NCBI RefSeq assembly: GCF_000169455.1
Contig: NZ_AAYC01000021.1
Span: 1-56,733 of the forward strand
Source of the DNA: Roseobacter sp. SK209-2-6
GTDB taxonomy: Bacteria > Pseudomonadota > Alphaproteobacteria > Rhodobacterales > Rhodobacteraceae
DNA length: 56,733 nucleotides
Direction: 5' to 3'
Shown: piece after piece, positions 45,010 through 53,264 of the stretch
Layout: each line of letters opens with the position of its first letter
Position numbering within the stretch: position 1 is the first letter of the stretch
Position numbers and translations under genes: made by a program
Notes under the pieces: generated by a model
Seen by the model: only the letters and a program-made list of their open reading frames with translations
Told to the model about the DNA's origin: nothing
Databases searched by the model: none

Positions 45010-47696
45010 GCTCCCTCAACCTTCTGGCACTGGTCTGCCTCGGCTATGTGGCCCTGTTGTTCTTTGTCGCCTTTCTGGCAGATCGATATGCGAGCCGTGG
45101 CAAGAGTGCGAAATGGATGCGCTCGCCTTTGATCTATACCCTGTCCCTTTCGATTTATTGTACCGCTTGGACCTTTTACGGCGCGGTTGGCTATGCTGCC
45201 CGCTCGGGGTTGGAGTTCCTGACGATCTACCTGGGGCCCTCCCTGGTCATGGTGGGCTGGTGGTGGGGGCTGCGCAAACTGGTGCGGGTCGGGCGCAGTC
45301 AACGCGTGACCTCTATCGCCGACCTCCTGTCTGCGCGGTATGGTAAATCCAATGCCTTGGCGATCGGGGTGACCCTACTCGCCGTGATCGGCATTACCCC
45401 CTATATCTCTCTGCAGCTGCAATCCATCACCCTGTCCTTTGCAGCCTTTGCAGAGGCGGATCTGCCAAGGGACTATCAGGATACCAAAACCGTCTTCTGG
45501 GTAGCGGCGGGCCTTGCGGTCTTTGCCATCCTCTTTGGGACACGCAACCTCAACGCCAATGAACGTCACCACGGTGTGGTCACCGCAGTTGCGCTAGAGG
45601 CGATTGTAAAGCTCCTTGCCCTGCTGGCTGTTGGTATATTTGTGGTCTGGGGAATTGCCGGTGGGGTGGGCGAAACCCTGATGCGGATCGATGCTTCGCG
45701 GATTGGAGATTGGCGAGTAGACGGGGGACGTTGGGCAACCATCACCTTTTTGGCGGCCGCCGCCTTTGTCTGTCTGCCTCGCATGTTTCAAGTCATGGTG
45801 GTCGAAAATGAGGATGAGCGGCACTTGCGCACCGCGGCCTGGGCTTTTCCGTTTTATCTGATGCTGATTTCGATCTTTGTGGTGCCGATCGCGGTGATCG
45901 GGTTGGAGCTGATGCCCCAAGGAGCCAATCCGGACCTCTTTGTCTTGACCGTGCCATTGTCGCAGGGGCAGCAGGGGCTTGCCATGCTCTCCTTTTTGGG
46001 CGGATTTTCTTCGGCAACCTCCATGGTGATCGTCGCAGCCATGGCCTTGTCGACAATGGTCTCAAACCATATCGTCATGCCCATATGGCTAAGCTTGCAA
46101 GGGGCAGGGGCCTCTGTGTCCGGTGATGTGAGGACTGTTATCCTCCTGTCGCGCCGCATTTCCATCGCAGCCATCATGGCGCTGGGCTATTTCTACTTTA
46201 CCATGTCCGGAGGCGGAGCAGCACTTGCGGCCATTGGTTTGATCTCATTTGCCGGTATTGCGCAGATGTTGCCTGCTCTTGTTGGCGGGCTATTCTGGCG
46301 CGGGGCGACCCGCAGTGGGGCCTTGGCAGGGCTGACCACGGGATTTGCGCTCTGGGTTTATACCATGCTGCTGCCGGCCCTGGGCGGCGGGGTGTTGCCG
46401 GATCAGATCCTGGCAGATGGGCTCTTTGGGCTGTCCTGGCTGCGCCCACATGCGCTTTTTGGCATCGAGGGGATGGATTCCACTGTCCATGCGGTTCTTT
46501 GGTCCATGAGCCTCAATGCCGGGGTGTTCTGCCTGGTTTCGCTGATCACTTTCCCAAGTCCGATCGAGCGCCTGCAGGGGGCGCAGTTCGTGCATGTCTT
46601 TGATCACTCCGCCGGGCCACGGGGCTGGACCGGGTCCATTGCCCAGAGCGAGGATCTGATGGTGATGACCCAGCGCATTCTCGGAGCCACCGAGGCGCAG
46701 GCCTTTTTCCAGCGCGAACAAGCGCGACAGGGCGGGCGGGGCACCCTGCCAGAACCAACGCCTGAATTCCTAGAACGGCTGGAGCGAGAGCTTGGGGCCT
46801 CCATCGGTGCTGCCGCTGCCCATGCGATGATTGGCCAGATCGTTGGGGGATCTTCGGTTTCGGTTCAGGATTTGATGGCCGTTGCGGATGAAACCGCTCA
46901 GATGCTGGAGCATTCCAGCCAGTTGGAAAAGCAATCGGCAGAACTTTCCAGAACAGCGCGGAAACTGCGGGAAACCAATGAGAAGCTGACACAAATCTCT
47001 GAGCAGAAGGATGCCTTCCTCAGTCAGGTCAGCCATGAGCTGCGCACGCCCATGACCTCTATCCGGGCTTTTTCGGAGATCTTGCGTGACGATGCGGAAC
47101 TGCCACCAGAGGACAAAAGCCGCTATGCCGGGATCATCCATGATGAAGCGCTGCGTCTGACACGTCTTTTGAATGATCTTCTGGATCTGAGTGTGCTGGA
47201 AAGTGGTCAGGTGCATCTCAACCTGGGATCTGGGAATCTTATGGATGTTCTCGACCATGCGGTCTCCACCGCTTTGGCGGGGAACGGGCGGACACTGAAG
47301 GTTCTGCGCGATGTTCAGAACGAAGATCTGATGATCTTCTCCGATCTCGATCGGCTGTCGCAGGTTTTCATCAATCTGATTGCCAATGCGCAGAAGTACT
47401 GCGATGCGGAAGTTCCTACATTGAGGATCTCGGTCAGCGAAGGTCAGAAGGAATTCTTCATCCAGTTCAGCGACAATGGCAGTGGTATTCCAGCAGAATT
47501 TCAGCAGTTGATTTTTGAGAAATTTTCCCGCGTTAGTCCGGAACGTGCCGGCGGAGCAGGGCTTGGCCTCGCCATCTGTCGCGAGATCATGCAGCGCCTT
47601 GACGGGGATGTTTTTTATCAACCTGGCGTCGAGGGGTGCTGCTTCTGTATTTCTTTGCCGAAACCTCGGAAAATTGCTGGTGTCGCGGCCATTTAA
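45006..47696 (+). CDS. Sensor histidine kinase with sodium:solute symporter sensor domain (CbrA/CrbS-like)
   Basis: Inner-membrane kinase of 896 residues. Residues 1-530 are an SLC5-like domain of about 13 helices, with IYCTAWTFYGAVGYAARSG near 50-68 and FLGGFSSATSMVIVAAMALS near 330-349, as in CbrA and CrbS. A linker and coiled coil (SSQLEKQSAELSRTARKLRE) lead to HisKA with His677 in SQVSHELRTPMTSIRAFSEI and a HATPase with NLIANAQKY (N box), FSDNGSGIP (G1) and GGAGLGLAICREI (G2). CrbS-type systems control acetate use; CbrA controls carbon/nitrogen balance. No PAS or receiver domain is present, so the upstream CheY-like protein is the likely phosphate acceptor. Confidence 0.92.
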   Translation: MSSLNLLALVCLGYVALLFFVAFLADRYASRGKSAKWMRSPLIYTLSLSIYCTAWTFYGAVGYAARSGLEFLTIYLGPSLVMVGWWWGLRKLVRVGRSQRVTSIADLLSARYGKSNALAIGVTLLAVIGITPYISLQLQSITLSFAAFAEADLPRDYQDTKTVFWVAAGLAVFAILFGTRNLNANERHHGVVTAVALEAIVKLLALLAVGIFVVWGIAGGVGETLMRIDASRIGDWRVDGGRWATITFLAAAAFVCLPRMFQVMVVENEDERHLRTAAWAFPFYLMLISIFVVPIAVIGLELMPQGANPDLFVLTVPLSQGQQGLAMLSFLGGFSSATSMVIVAAMALSTMVSNHIVMPIWLSLQGAGASVSGDVRTVILLSRRISIAAIMALGYFYFTMSGGGAALAAIGLISFAGIAQMLPALVGGLFWRGATRSGALAGLTTGFALWVYTMLLPALGGGVLPDQILADGLFGLSWLRPHALFGIEGMDSTVHAVLWSMSLNAGVFCLVSLITFPSPIERLQGAQFVHVFDHSAGPRGWTGSIAQSEDLMVMTQRILGATEAQAFFQREQARQGGRGTLPEPTPEFLERLERELGASIGAAAAHAMIGQIVGGSSVSVQDLMAVADETAQMLEHSSQLEKQSAELSRTARKLRETNEKLTQISEQKDAFLSQVSHELRTPMTSIRAFSEILRDDAELPPEDKSRYAGIIHDEALRLTRLLNDLLDLSVLESGQVHLNLGSGNLMDVLDHAVSTALAGNGRTLKVLRDVQNEDLMIFSDLDRLSQVFINLIANAQKYCDAEVPTLRISVSEGQKEFFIQFSDNGSGIPAEFQQLIFEKFSRVSPERAGGAGLGLAICREIMQRLDGDVFYQPGVEGCCFCISLPKPRKIAGVAAI

Positions 47697-47764
47697 AGAT
47701 CTTGGTAACCAACGGCCGGTAAGACATTGGAAAAGGGAGCGCGCAAAGTGCAGGTTGATGACTA

Positions 47765-49141
47765 ATGTCTGAAGCGGAAACAGATCAGGCCGGGGGCAGC
47801 AAGATTAGTGGGCTGGCCCGCAAACTGGCTGTGTCTAAAGAAGGGAAAGGGGCTTCGAATGGCTCGTTTACCCTCAAGGTTCTGCGCCGCTCTTTTGCGC
47901 GCGCGGCCTCAGAGCTTTGCGACCTGCCTCTTGCGGTTCTTGCGGGACGTCAATCAAACCGCGCGCCTGAAGAACTCTCTGATCTTCTTTCCGACCAGCA
48001 TCTGTTGATTGTCCTAGATGGCCCGGACGGGCGTGTTGGTGCAGCCACCATGGATGCGGCCCTGGTCACAGCCTTGATCCAGAAGCAGACCATTGGTCAG
48101 ATCATGGGGAAAGCGCCTTCAGAGCGGAATTACACCCCAACAGATGCGGCGATGACCGCAGGCTTTCTTGAATTGTCCTTTGAAAAAGTGCTGGGTCTTT
48201 TGGATGGTCAGGCCGACCAGACACTTTTTAAAGGCTATCGATTTGGGGCTCAGATCGACAGTGTGCGTAACCTCGTACTTGGGTTGGAGGCCGAAGATTA
48301 CAGGTTGATTTCTATGACCGTGGATATCGCTCTTGGCACGATGCAGGGCAGCATCAACCTTCTCCTGCCCGAACCAACGCCAGAGGAACTGGGCCTCGCT
48401 GGGGCGGCTGCAGGGCCTTCACTTGGGAGCAGCATGGGCAATCTTCGCGCGGAACTCTCCGCGGTTCTTTGCAAAATGCGCCTGCCTCTGAATGAATTGT
48501 CGAACTTGAAACCGGGGGATGTGATCCCCCTGGAGCAAGCCTTTCTCTATGAGACGGATCTGATCAGCATTGGTGGTCAATCGATTGCGCAGGGCAAACT
48601 GGGTCAAATGAACGGTTCGCGCGCGGTGCGTTTGAACGAAAGCCAGACCAAACTGGTGCAGGATGTCGGTGGCGGTGCCTTTGCTGATGGTGTGAACGGC
48701 GATGCACCCGCGCTCCCTGCGATGGATGATGGTCCAACCCTTGATCTAGGTATTGCGGCTCAGGGTCTGCAAGATCCGCTGGATGACGGCATGGGCATGC
48801 CCGCTATGGATATGGGCGGGCTAGGCGGCGATCTGGGAGGTGACCTAGGTGGTGATTTGGGCGGTGATCTAGGGGGCGACTTGGGTGGTGGCCTTGGTGG
48901 AGATCTCGGCGGCGATCTTGGCGCGGATCTCGGTGCCGACCTTGGCATGGGTCTTGGCGGTGACCTAGGTGGGGATCTGGGTGGCGGCTTGCCACTGGAT
49001 GGCGCTCCTATGGGAGAGCTTCCAGCGCTTGGCGACGGCTTGGGTGATCTTGGAGCAACTGCACTGGATGGCGGCGATGCGCTGGATCAGTTCAATCCAG
49101 ATGATGCCGCAGCGGAAATAAGTAAGCTTGCTGGTCTGTAA
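47765..49141 (+). CDS. Orphan FliM/FliN-like protein with a Gly-Gly-Asp-Leu repeat tail
   Basis: A 458-residue protein with a FliM-like middle region (about 35-215: FTLKVLRRSFARAASELCDL, NYTPTDAAMTAGFLELSFEK) and a SpoA/FliN-type domain (about 224-295: MRLPLNELSNLKPGDVIPLE). The CheY-binding EIDALL motif of true FliM is missing at the N-terminus. Residues 354-409 are 14 tetrapeptide units of consensus GGDL, then an Asp/Gly-rich end. No flagellar genes are nearby. Annotated relatives in roseobacters are called FliM/FliN family motor proteins. It may be a real C-ring component placed away from its operon or a paralogue with a new task. Confidence 0.85.
   Translation: MSEAETDQAGGSKISGLARKLAVSKEGKGASNGSFTLKVLRRSFARAASELCDLPLAVLAGRQSNRAPEELSDLLSDQHLLIVLDGPDGRVGAATMDAALVTALIQKQTIGQIMGKAPSERNYTPTDAAMTAGFLELSFEKVLGLLDGQADQTLFKGYRFGAQIDSVRNLVLGLEAEDYRLISMTVDIALGTMQGSINLLLPEPTPEELGLAGAAAGPSLGSSMGNLRAELSAVLCKMRLPLNELSNLKPGDVIPLEQAFLYETDLISIGGQSIAQGKLGQMNGSRAVRLNESQTKLVQDVGGGAFADGVNGDAPALPAMDDGPTLDLGIAAQGLQDPLDDGMGMPAMDMGGLGGDLGGDLGGDLGGDLGGDLGGGLGGDLGGDLGADLGADLGMGLGGDLGGDLGGGLPLDGAPMGELPALGDGLGDLGATALDGGDALDQFNPDDAAAEISKLAGL
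48824..48991 (+). repeat. 14 tandem 12-bp units coding for (Gly-Gly-Asp-Leu)n
   Basis: Fourteen consecutive 12-bp units in perfect register, ten of them coding a plain or near-plain GGDL and the rest GGGL, GADL or GMGL. Almost every unit differs from its neighbours at silent positions (Leu as ctg, cta, ttg, ctc, ctt; Asp as gat or gac), so the protein motif rather than the DNA is conserved. Confidence 0.95.
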
Positions 49142-49378
49142 CTGCGCCTGATCTGCAGGCCCTGTTACTCGCAAAATTGCTCCTTTTATAGAAGCAGTAT
49201 TCTTCGGCACAACCGGCGGCCTGCGAGTTGTGAAATCGGCAGGGTTGCCAATCAGATCCTGGGCAGATGGGGTTTGTCTGGCTTTCCCTAGCAGACGAAA
49301 AAACTGCCGAAATATCATAACCAGCGAAGCCCGAGAGGGAACGGGCCTCGCTCTTGGTCATGGGGCAATGGCCTGTTT

Positions 49379-49804
49379 TTACTGCGACGCGATGGCTTCC
49401 AGTGTCGGGCGCAGCCCATCAAGCTGATAGCCAGCTGCACTGGTTTTGGTGAGAATCTCATCAACAGACAGTTCACTGGCCATGCCTAGCGACCAAACCA
49501 CCGAGCAGCGTGTCCCAGATGCGCAATAGGCCAAAACTGGGCCCTCACATTCCTCATAAAACCGGCGCTGGAGCGCGACATTTTCTGGTGTCATTGTTTG
49601 ATGTGTCAGGGGCAACTCTTTGAAAGTAAGCCCGGATTCCTCGACAGCCACGCGAATGGCTGCAGCCTGGTGGCTAGGCGGCACTTCGGCATCAGGACGG
49701 TTGCAAATCACCGTCTTGAAGCCAGCTTCGACAATGGCAGGCAAGTCTTCAACCGAGATCTGCGGTGAGACGGCGTAGCGGGGGGTGATCTCTTTAGCAT
49801 CCAT
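49379..49804 (-). CDS. TIGR01244/DUF442 sulfur-transferase-like phosphatase domain protein
   Basis: A 141-residue protein of the beta-lactamase-hydrolase-like N-domain family, which has a protein-tyrosine-phosphatase-like fold. The P-loop is YCASGTRCS with Cys and Arg in C-x5-R near 94-99; other marks are VICNRPDAEVPPSHQA and LPLTHQTMTP. In Blh this domain is fused to a persulfide dioxygenase; here the dioxygenase is a separate gene of the same operon. Probably a sulfurtransferase acting on persulfides. Last gene of the unit, 10 bp after the second YeeE gene. Confidence 0.88.
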   Translation of the reverse strand: MDAKEITPRYAVSPQISVEDLPAIVEAGFKTVICNRPDAEVPPSHQAAAIRVAVEESGLTFKELPLTHQTMTPENVALQRRFYEECEGPVLAYCASGTRCSVVWSLGMASELSVDEILTKTSAAGYQLDGLRPTLEAIASQ

Positions 49805-49814
49805 GACAATCCCT

Positions 49815-50249
49815 TTAAACGCTTGTCGCGATCCGGTCTAGTTTCTCGCCAGCCTTGGGTGCAATTAGCATGCCAGCCAGCATTGCGGCCAGGAACACCA
49901 ACCCACCTGTCCCACCATAGCTGAGGGAGGCAATCGCCGGCCCCGGGCAAAGCCCGGCGAGCCCCCAGCCCATGCCAAAGAGAACCGAACCGGTGATCAG
50001 GCGATGATCCATTTCGGGGGCAGGTGGGGTGGGGAAATTTCCACCAACCAGCGGCCGCGTTTTGCGGCTTAGCTGCCAGGCCAGCGCCATCGGTATGATC
50101 GCTCCGCCCATGACAAAGGCCAGCGTTGGATCCCAGTTGCCAAAGACATCCAACCAGCCCTGCACCTTGGTCGTGTCGGTCATGCCTGAGAGGAAAAGCC
50201 CGCTCCCAAAGAGCGCACCTGAGAGCAAAGAGAGGAACAGGCGCATCAT
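49815..50249 (-). CDS. YeeE/YedE (DUF395) membrane protein, second copy
   Basis: Half-size YeeE/YedE protein of 144 residues with about four helices, of the family that imports thiosulfate or other sulfur compounds. Marks are FGSGLFLSGMTDTTKVQGWL near 14-33 and GMGWGLAGLCPGPAIASL near 97 with the conserved Cys. The start shares one base with the upstream stop (TGATG), so translation is coupled. It probably pairs with the upstream YeeE protein to make one full transporter. Confidence 0.87.
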   Translation of the reverse strand: MMRLFLSLLSGALFGSGLFLSGMTDTTKVQGWLDVFGNWDPTLAFVMGGAIIPMALAWQLSRKTRPLVGGNFPTPPAPEMDHRLITGSVLFGMGWGLAGLCPGPAIASLSYGGTGGLVFLAAMLAGMLIAPKAGEKLDRIATSV

Positions 50250-50677
50250 CAGATCAATCCTAGGCCATGGCGCAAAATGGCCAGGGTCAGGCCCCCGGCC
50301 AGTATGTAGAAAACGGTTGCGACGAGGCCGCGCAGAGACAGGCGTGAGATCCCGCAAACCCCATGACCAGAGGTGCAGCCATTGGCGATACGCGTCCCCA
50401 TCCCGACGAGGACACCGGCGCCAGCCACCAACCAGAGATTGGGGGTCAGATGCGTTTCCACAGGGGTTTGCGTGACCAGCAAAAACAGCAATGGGGCACC
50501 AAAAAGACCCAGCAGAAATACCAGGCGCTCGGCCAGGTTCCCTTTGCCACTGCCATCAACCAGGCCGCCAATGATCCCGCTGGCGCCCATGATCCGACCA
50601 TTGCCAAGCAAAAAGACCGCACCAGCCAAACCAATAAAGCCCCCTCCAACGAGGCCCCAGATCCAATCTGTTTCCAT
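50249..50677 (-). CDS. YeeE/YedE (DUF395) membrane protein, first copy
   Basis: Half-size YeeE/YedE protein of 142 residues, about four helices. The conserved Cys motif is GCTSGHGVCGISRLSLRG near 99-116, and NGRIMGASGIIGG near 26 is also typical. AAGGAAA eight bases before the ATG at 50677 sets the start. It lies 69 bp after the dioxygenase gene and is coupled to the second YeeE gene. Confidence 0.88.
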   Translation of the reverse strand: METDWIWGLVGGGFIGLAGAVFLLGNGRIMGASGIIGGLVDGSGKGNLAERLVFLLGLFGAPLLFLLVTQTPVETHLTPNLWLVAGAGVLVGMGTRIANGCTSGHGVCGISRLSLRGLVATVFYILAGGLTLAILRHGLGLI

Positions 50678-50746
50678 TGTTCGCGTTTCCTTAGGTTTGT
50701 TTTCGCCTCTGGGGACACGTGCCAGCACCCATGTCACAAGAGGCGC

Positions 50747-51610
50747 TTAGAGCTTGTTGACAGGAAGTTTGAGGAAGACATCCCCCTTGGCATCGGGCTC
50801 TGGCATCTGTCCTGCGCGCATATTGACCTGCAGCGAAGGCAGGATCAGGCGTGGCATGCCCAGTGTTGCATCGCGCGCATCCCGCATAGAGGTAAACTCC
50901 TCAATGCTCTTGCCCTGTCCGATGTGGACATTCAGCGCTTTTTGTTCCCCAACCGTGGTCTCCCAGGCATAGTCATTGCGTCCCGGTGCCTTGTAGTCAT
51001 GTCCGACATAGATGCGGGTTTCATTTGGCAGGGTCAGAATGCGCTGGATCGACTGATAAAGATCAGAAGAGGAGCCGCCGGGGAAGTCGCAGCGGGCGGT
51101 GCCAAAATCGGGCATGAACAGGGTGTCACCCACAAAGGCCGCATCACCAATAACATAGGTGAGACAGGCGGGTGTGTGGCCCGGTGTATGCAGGACCTTG
51201 CCCTGCATCTGTCCGATCATGAAACTGTCGCCATCCTTGAAAAGTGCATCAAACTGGCTGCCATCACGCTGAAAGGCCGTGCCTTCGTTGAAGACCTTGC
51301 CAAAGGTCTCTTGGATCACGGTGATCTGTTCGCCAATGCCGATTTTGCCGCCCAGCTGCTCTTGCAGGTAGGGCGCGGCAGAGAGGTGATCCGCATGGAC
51401 ATGGCTCTCCAGGATCCAGACGCATTGCAGGCCCTGTGCACGAACCCAATTGGCGATCTCATCCGCTGAACTGGTATCGGTTCGCCCAGAGGCGTGGTCA
51501 AAATCCAGCACGGAATCGATGATTGCACAGTTTCCCCCTTCAGGTTCACTGACAACATAAGAAACTGTGTTGGTGGCTTCATCAAAGAAGGCTTTGACCT
51601 TTGGCTGCAT
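50747..51610 (-). CDS. Metallo-beta-lactamase-fold persulfide dioxygenase-like protein
   Basis: MBL-fold protein of 287 residues resembling ETHE1 and the catalytic domain of Blh, which oxidise glutathione persulfide to sulfite. Metal ligands are in HVHADHLSA near 69, TPGHTPACLTYVIGD near 140 with the second His, VGDTLFMPDFGTARCDFPGG near 156-175 and YVGHDYKAPGR near 204. The C-terminal extension (GMPRLILPSLQVNMRAGQMP) is typical of Blh. Start ATG 51610 is chosen; the frame is open to 51667. First gene of the sulfur operon, with an inverted repeat about 30 bp upstream. Confidence 0.9.
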   Translation of the reverse strand: MQPKVKAFFDEATNTVSYVVSEPEGGNCAIIDSVLDFDHASGRTDTSSADEIANWVRAQGLQCVWILESHVHADHLSAAPYLQEQLGGKIGIGEQITVIQETFGKVFNEGTAFQRDGSQFDALFKDGDSFMIGQMQGKVLHTPGHTPACLTYVIGDAAFVGDTLFMPDFGTARCDFPGGSSSDLYQSIQRILTLPNETRIYVGHDYKAPGRNDYAWETTVGEQKALNVHIGQGKSIEEFTSMRDARDATLGMPRLILPSLQVNMRAGQMPEPDAKGDVFLKLPVNKL

Positions 51611-51925
51611 CTGTGGCGCTCCATTCCCTTTCCGAACAACATATACAAAGGAATGAATGTGTTTCAAGACCCGCGATACGGAGATCGTATCGGCGGCGGC
51701 TTGAACAGGGGAGGTCTTTCCTCTGGCAGTTGTAAATTGACCTGTCTCAAGGCGCTATGCAGTCAGATCGCTTAGCTTTTGTGCAGGCGTTGCATTTGGT
51801 CCAGAACTCATGAGATTTTTTGATAATTTACTGAGCTAGGCCTGCAAGGCGGCGCTAATTTGGGTCCAGTTTACAATGGTGTTGCAATGGTCTGGCAACA
51901 CAGTGCCGGAAAGGGAGGTGTCAGG
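51611..51925. promoter_or_regulatory. Divergent region with inverted repeat upstream of the sulfur operon
   Basis: About 315 bp without a gene. AACATATACA (51638-51647) and TGAATGTGTT (51654-51663) form an imperfect inverted repeat, 8 of 10 positions, around AAGGAA, 28 bp before the first start codon. Persulfide-sensing ArsR-type repressors (BigR, SqrR) bind such places in related operons. No regulator gene is next to it. Nothing else stands out. Confidence 0.35.
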
Positions 51926-52141
51926 ATGACACATCCAGAACTTATGCTGCAGGCAGAAACCATCGCGGATCAGATCCAGAAGGAACGGGGCGATGCGCGT
52001 CTCAACTTTTTGGGAGAGTTTTCGCGGGCGATCCAGGCGTTGAAATGCAACGGTGCCAAAGTGCCTGCACGGCTTAGGCAGCTGGAGGCCGAGCTCTGCG
52101 AAGAGATGGCAGAGGCGCAGTTTGACAATGTGCCTGTCTAA
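51926..52141 (+). CDS. Small helical hypothetical protein
   Basis: A 71-residue cytoplasmic protein I do not recognise. It is nearly all helix, with AETIADQIQKERGDARLNFL and LRQLEAELCEEMAEAQFD, and mildly acidic. GGGAGGTGTCAGG precedes the ATG at 51926; an open frame from 51860 is less likely. Codon use resembles its neighbours. No neighbour suggests a role. Confidence 0.6.
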   Translation: MTHPELMLQAETIADQIQKERGDARLNFLGEFSRAIQALKCNGAKVPARLRQLEAELCEEMAEAQFDNVPV

Positions 52142-52360
52142 GAGAATTCTACCAGGGCAATAGACGGCGCATTGGCGACCTTGGTGCTTAGAAAGCTTTT
52201 GGTTGGGGCGCCTGTGGGTGCCTCTGACAAAGGCCTTGCCGGTTGCTATGGCTCGATGCTAGCCGACTTCTCCAGATTTTTTGCCCACAAGCCTTGCTGT
52301 GGTGCATTCTAGGTCGGCGTCATGCCCGCTCGACGCTGCGGTGGGGGCATTCTCGCGGCT

Positions 52361-52579
52361 CTAGCCGAGGAAAATACCAACCATCACCAGCATCAGGCCC
52401 AGCACAGAAAGCAATAGCGCGCCAAGATTGTAGGGGAGAACAGCCTGCACAGCAGCGCGCAGCTCTTCATCTTGCAGATTTTGGCGCCGCGCTTTTGCGA
52501 CGCGAACAATACACCAGATCAGGCCCAAGAGCCCGGCAGTAGAAAGTGCAGCGCCAGCCCAGACAAGCATTTCGAACAT
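52361..52579 (-). CDS. Small two-helix membrane protein
   Basis: A 72-residue protein with two transmembrane helices (about 5-25 and 50-71) and a charged cytoplasmic loop between them (RVAKARRQNLQDEELRAAVQ). Family not recognised; the layout resembles small inner-membrane proteins conserved among Rhodobacteraceae. It lies alone, divergent from gapR with 256 bp between them. Confidence 0.65.
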   Translation of the reverse strand: MFEMLVWAGAALSTAGLLGLIWCIVRVAKARRQNLQDEELRAAVQAVLPYNLGALLLSVLGLMLVMVGIFLG

Positions 52580-52835
52580 TGGTCAGGATCCTTTTGATTG
52601 CCCGCTCTGCGACTAACGGAAGCGGGGAGCCGCGACAAGTGCTCCTGCGGAAATCGCCCTAGGCAGGTGCATTGAATATCCCCCCTGGCCAAAATCAGCT
52701 TCTTGGCTCCACCCAGCATGAGACATCTTGCGGCGGACCGGGGCAGCGGCTATCCCCTTGAGCCAAGTTTCAAGGCGAAAGCGTCGGGTCCGCTCCCGGC
52801 GGCAAAGAGCCAAATCAGAGCAGTAGGAGCCGGAC

Positions 52836-53099
52836 ATGGACATGACTGAAGACGAGAAAAGTGAAAACTACCGCGTAACAGCAGGCGAATTGCGCCAGTT
52901 CATTGAGCGGTTCGAGCGTTTGGACGCTGAAAAGAAAGATATTGCGGAGCAGCAAAAGGAAGTCATGGCCGAGGCCAAAGGGCGCGGATATGACACTAAG
53001 GTGATCCGAAAGCTGATTTCTCTTCGCAAACGGGACAAGGACGATATCGCCGAGGAAGAGGCGGTTCTGGAAATGTACAAGGAAGCGCTGGGTATGTGA
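52836..53099 (+). CDS. gapR: GapR-family nucleoid protein (DUF2312)
   Basis: Small DNA-binding protein of 87 residues; GapR of Caulobacter binds overtwisted DNA ahead of forks and polymerases. Family marks are the N-terminal coiled coil (AGELRQFIERFERLDAEKKD) and the basic stretch GYDTKVIRKLISLRKRDKDD near 50-69. A start at the second ATG (codon 3) is also possible. It is followed by its own terminator. Confidence 0.93.
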   Translation: MDMTEDEKSENYRVTAGELRQFIERFERLDAEKKDIAEQQKEVMAEAKGRGYDTKVIRKLISLRKRDKDDIAEEEAVLEMYKEALGM

Positions 53100-53120
53100 T
53101 TTGCCCCAATCTGCGATGCA

Positions 53121-53157
53121 AGCCGCGTAGCCCCAGTGGATACGCGGCTTTTCTTTT
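53121..53157 (+). terminator. Intrinsic terminator after gapR
   Basis: AGCCGCGTA, 11-nt loop, TACGCGGCT: a perfect 9-bp stem running into TTTTCTTTT, 21 bp after the gapR stop codon. Confidence 0.9.
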
Positions 53158-53264
53158 GCTGACAGGTGGATATTTTATGGCTTAAAATTTTAAGCTTGAA
53201 ATAAATTTCTCACTGACCGATATTGGCAAAAATCAAGCATCACAGTCTGAGCAAGGAGCACAAC

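Noticed and set aside
48824-48991. Tandem repeat considered as a CRISPR-like array or unstable minisatellite
   Set aside because: Units are 12 bp with no spacers, lie inside a coding frame and vary at silent sites, so they are an encoded peptide repeat.
51623-51637. SqrR-like ATTC-N8-GAAT site before the persulfide operon
   Set aside because: The nearest match has seven intervening bases and ends in GAAC, so it does not fit.
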